Assembly (NCBI RefSeq): GCF_016808095.1
Contig: NC_068971.1
Location: 31,039,631 to 31,103,630 of the forward strand
DNA length: 64,000 nt
Reading direction: 5' to 3'
DNA from: Vigna angularis
Taxonomy: Eukaryota; Streptophyta; Magnoliopsida; Fabales; Fabaceae
Part shown: piece after piece, positions 61,026 to 64,000 of the stretch
How positions within the stretch are numbered: the stretch's first letter is position 1
How the letters are laid out: each line of letters begins with the position of its first letter
Made by a program: the position numbers and the translations under genes
Notes under the pieces: model-generated
The model's input: only the letters and a program-made list of their open reading frames with translations
Told to the model about the DNA's origin: nothing
The model's database searches: none

Positions 61026-61553
61026 CTATAACTGAACAGAAATATTAGAATGAAAAATTAAAGCTCTAGTGACATTTAGAATATGTTGATGCTTCCTTTC
61101 AGCTATACCATTTTGTTGGGGTGTTTCATTACAGGATGTTTGATGAACTATGCCTTCAGTCTTATAGTAATCATGCATAGTAAATTCACTACCATTGTCA
61201 GACCTAATGACCTTTATGGTAGTTTTAAATTGATTTTTAACATATGCAATGAAATGAATGTAATGTTGGCGGGTTTCAAATTTAGTTTTCATCAAATGTA
61301 CCCAAGTATATCGAGTATGATCATCAATAATGGTTAGAAAATATCTATGAGAATGTAAAGAAGCAATAGAGCATGGTCCCCAAATATCAACATGTATAAC
61401 ATCAAAAGGATGTAAAGCATAATAAGTACTAGAAGGAAAAGAGAGACGTTTTTGTTTAGCAGCATGACATGCATTGCAGTTATCAGATCTAGAGTCAATA
61501 CAATGGTATTTTTGTTTTAAGATATCTAAACATCTATCAGACATATGACCCAA
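61026..61553 (-). pseudogene. Copia integrase zinc-binding and catalytic core
   Basis: Starts with LGHMSDRCLDILKQK and CNACHAAKQKRL (HHCC zinc binding). The core has HVDIWGPC, VIRSDNGSEFT and PQQNGIAERKHQHIL, supplying the D, D, E triad. Stops flank both ends. The frame itself is intact. Confidence 0.9.
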
Positions 61554-61562
61554 GCGATTGTG

Positions 61563-62111
61563 CTAGAGATTATTACATCCAACTTTACATATTTGATGAG
61601 TATTTGTAGGGTTGTTTGAGTGTTGCCTGATGTTGTTGTAGTTACGAAAGATGTATAAACCAGCATGAGAGTTAATTGAACCAATCTTCTTGTTTGTTGT
61701 CATATCCTGAATAAAACAGACGATATTAGTAAAGGTAAGGCATAAATGATTGTGTGCAACCAATTTAGATACAGAGATAAGATTATAAAAAAAATCTGGA
61801 ATGATAAGAACGTCCTTTTGAATGATCTTGTCATATATCCGAATAACTCCTTTATGAGTAGCTTTTGTTTGCAGACCATTAGGTAAATTGATAGTAATTG
61901 GGGTAATTTTTTCATATGGTTGAAGATGATTAAGAGAAGAAACAACGTGATCTGTTGCGCCAGAATCTAAAATCCAAGAGACACTACCTTTTTCTTTGTG
62001 TGAATTAAGACCAAAAAAGATTTTACCTGTAGTAGTGGAGGTAGAGACTATAGAACTGATTTGATTAGTGGAAGCCGACCATGTATCATTGGTGGGTTTG
62101 ATAAGAGCCAT
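61563..62111 (-). pseudogene. Copia protease and pre-integrase region
   Basis: 182-residue frame with the aspartic protease motif WILDSGATDHVV, then LISVSKLVAHNH and FIQDMTTNKKIG, and a premature stop after VGCNNL, where the integrase zinc domain should continue. The outer part (to 61777) lies in the inverted repeat; the rest has no partner in the left arm. Confidence 0.9.
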
Positions 62112-62189
62112 TAAAGCTTGATACTGTTGTTGAGTTAGCCGAACTTCATGATCAGGAGCATCGTCTTGACTATCGGTCTTGGTTTCTGG

Positions 62190-62780
62190 TCATGAAGCTT
62201 TTTCCACTCTGAAGTCTATGACCGGGAGGAAACCCATGCTTTTGGAGCAAACCTCAATGGTGTGGCCAGCTTTACCGCAGCGAGAGCAAGTCTTTCGATT
62301 GGTAAAATTTTTGTTGGCAGGGAAGCCATTTTTCTTGAAACAAACAGACTTAGTGTGCCCATTTTTACCACAATATGAACATGAAACAGGATTAATAACA
62401 GCTACACTTTTTGTTTTTAAAGCATTAAGAAAATTGTTATTCATAACTTGTCTTTCTTGTTGCACAACTTATGAAATTTTTTTTGGAAATAGAGGGCATG
62501 GGATCCATTAGAAGGACATGGGATTGAGTGTTACCATATTGCTCATTCAACCCTCGAAGAAATTGCAGGACACAATCTTCATGTTTTCTTTGGACAATAA
62601 TCACAGTCATTGTGCAAGAACATCGTATTTCACACGAGCAAACCGGTTCAGGACGAAAATTTTCAAGTTCATCCCATATGATTTGAAGCTTAGTAAAGAA
62701 TTATGTGACAGTGCTATCTCCTTGACGCAAGCAAGCTGCTTCATTTTGCAACGCAGAGATCCGTAAAAGATCTCCCTAAA
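62190..62780 (-). pseudogene. Copia gag C-terminal part with two zinc knuckles, 5'-truncated
   Basis: The 91-residue frame 62465-62190 has CSYCGKNGHTKSVC and CSRCGKAGHTIEVC (CX2CX4HX4C twice). The preceding gag (LWDEL-type segment IIWDELENFRPEPVCSC and FLRGLNEQYG) is in other frames with stops. The start is missing: sequence changes at 62780 into the 30-bp repeat and AT-rich flank. Confidence 0.85.
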
Positions 62781-62810
62781 AAATAGTTGGGTACATTACT
62801 TTTCTATACC
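62781..62810 (+). repeat. 30-bp direct repeat at the truncated 5' side of the copia element
   Basis: Same orientation and 28/30 identity to 58549-58578. Also present, inverted, in the left arm at 56071-56100, directly where the gag sequence begins. Confidence 0.9.
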
Positions 62811-63927
62811 ATTTTTTACTAATGTTTCTTCAATTAGTTATATATTTTCTAGCAAATAATTAAGCACAATTATTATCTTACGCATGAGTGTGAAGCAGGA
62901 TCAAAATGTCTAAAATTAACTTATGTAATCTTATGCAATATATGTTAATCAAGTTTTGTATATCATTTTCAATTAAAAGTATCGTGCATTTAAAAGGAAA
63001 ACAAACTGAAAGGAAGGCAACAGCAATTTCATTCATGTATTTGAGGTGCCAAAGTTTCATTTTAACATTTTGTCCTTTCACATAATATTAATTGAAAAAA
63101 AAAGTAATAAAAAGGTGGAGAAAAAATGACATTGTGAAATGAAAGAAGTTGGGCATCAAAAGTTAAACAAAAGTGTAAAATTTTACAGCACAACCCTTCA
63201 ATTTAGGGTAGGTTTAATGACTTATATAGCATAACTTTTCACAAAATATTGCATATTTTGTTTTGCGTTTTAACGCAAAGCGTTAATTTTAAGGGAAACA
63301 AATTATAACAAATGATAAATTTTAAAAAATTTAAATATTTTATTTTGATTAACAATTAAATATAGATTTAGTGAATAAATTATTATATTTCATTAAACTT
63401 TATTTTCAATTTAATTAATGTTTTTTTAAAATACAAATATGAAAGTATAGAAGTTAAAACAAACACATTCCATACAAAGGGAATGATTTCTTCGTGATAA
63501 TGTTAAATTTTAATTATTTGTGTTGAATGACTAATTTATATCATTAAACAAGAAACTGAGATTAAAATGAACTTTTATAAATCTTAATAATTAAAAAAAA
63601 AATAGAGTGTCTAATATTTAAAACAAGAATTTGAATTAGAAAAGAGAATATATAAGTAGGTGGTTATAACTTTCTGGCAATTAATTAAACTTCAGTTTAT
63701 ATTTCCAGTAGAAAAAAAATGTTTGATGTTGGAGATGAACAATTTGTGTTGAATCTGGAATTCGTTAGCTCTGAATATGTAACGTCAGCAAAAACGTGGT
63801 ATGTGGAACATTTTCACATATGCGATTAAATATGTTTATTTATTGATAATCGTCCTCTGTACATTCAGTATCTTACCATAGTAAAGGTAAAAGTTATCAT
63901 AAAATGTGAAAGATGATATTAAAAAAA
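62811..63927. other. Non-coding part of the right arm
   Basis: Inverted copy of 54954-56070, AT-rich, with the same duplicated short frame (62878-63081) of no recognised function. Confidence 0.6.
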
Positions 63928-64000
63928 GGTTTGATGGGAGTCTGTCAGACAATCCTGCAACCATCCCTAGCCTGTAGAGTCAGGGAACGATCCTCTACAG
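63928..64000 (-). ncRNA. U3: Second U3 snoRNA gene, 3' end only (cut by the window)
   Basis: Exact reverse complement of the last 73 bases of the U3 region at 54881-54953, including box D. The T-run terminator precedes it at 63921-63927. Its promoter and 5' half lie beyond the window, so whether it is intact is unknown. Confidence 0.9.

Larger units (their letters stand above)
58579..62780 (-). mobile_element. 5'-truncated Ty1-copia retrotransposon
   Basis: On the minus strand the order is partial gag, zinc knuckles, protease, integrase, reverse transcriptase, RNase H, polypurine tract, 3' LTR: the Ty1-copia order. The 5' LTR, primer site and first part of gag are absent. Several stops and frameshifts separate the domains, so it cannot encode an intact polyprotein. 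The gag-protease third is also present, inverted, at 56101-57104. Confidence 0.92.
61777..64000 (-). repeat. Right arm of the long inverted repeat
   Basis: Reverse complement of 54881-57104. It is cut by the window edge inside a second U3 gene. Unlike the left arm, it continues inward into the rest of the copia element (integrase onward), so this side looks like the source of the duplicated retroelement piece. Confidence 0.97.

Overview
The window is nuclear DNA from a flowering plant. Genes have spliced exons with GT-AG introns, Pol III snRNA/snoRNA genes use plant-type USE+TATA promoters, and intergenic DNA is AT-rich and full of LTR retrotransposon and CACTA-like debris. The retroelement types (an Ogre/Tat-like LTR beginning TGTCAACACCC, a SIRE/Maximus-like copia element with an env-like 3' ORF) suggest a legume, possibly Phaseoleae; that is inference, not proof.

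Layout. 1-7.0 kb: the 3' end of an Ogre/Tat-like Ty3-gypsy element, with two tandem arrays in its 3' UTR and a ~3.1 kb LTR that carries fragments of host genes (CCT-delta chaperonin joined to an armadillo-repeat gene). 9.2-10.2 kb: a small three-exon gene (minus strand) for an acylation-motif protein of unknown function. 11-17 kb: two CACTA-like elements. The larger contains a triplicated WD40 fragment resembling actin-interacting protein 1 and is interrupted by a solo LTR with a perfect 5-bp target duplication. 17.8-18.9 kb: degenerate satellite-like repeats. 19-29 kb: AT-rich sequence with one copia remnant and no gene I can defend. 29.1-30.3 kb: a three-exon NAC-family gene (minus). 34.6-41.2 kb: a short CACTA-like element, a 5'-truncated SIRE-like element with its 3' LTR, and a solo LTR of the same family in the opposite orientation. 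41.9-42.9 kb: a decayed PWWP-domain gene. 44-47 kb: LTR debris and tandem repeats. 47.5-49.4 kb: a complete seven-exon glycerophosphodiester phosphodiesterase gene (minus).

54.1-64 kb is the most unusual part. A U6 snRNA gene and a U3 snoRNA gene lie head-to-tail, each with an upstream sequence element and a TATA box at Pol III spacing. From inside U3 (54881) to 57104 the sequence is repeated in inverted orientation at 61777-64000. All paired coordinates sum to 118881, with no indel in the parts compared. The right arm runs out of the window, inside a second U3 copy. The arms include the gag/protease part of a Ty1-copia element. The rest of that element (integrase, reverse transcriptase, RNase H, 3' LTR) exists only on the right side. 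Its truncated 5' end and its 3' side are bounded by near-identical 30-bp direct repeats. This is either a very recent inverted duplication of a U3 locus or an assembly artefact.

The intact genes (acylated protein, NAC factor, GDPD, U6, U3) are independent plant transcription units, not a pathway. The interest lies in gene-fragment capture by three transposon types, satellite-like arrays in an Ogre-like 3' UTR, and the U3 inverted duplication.
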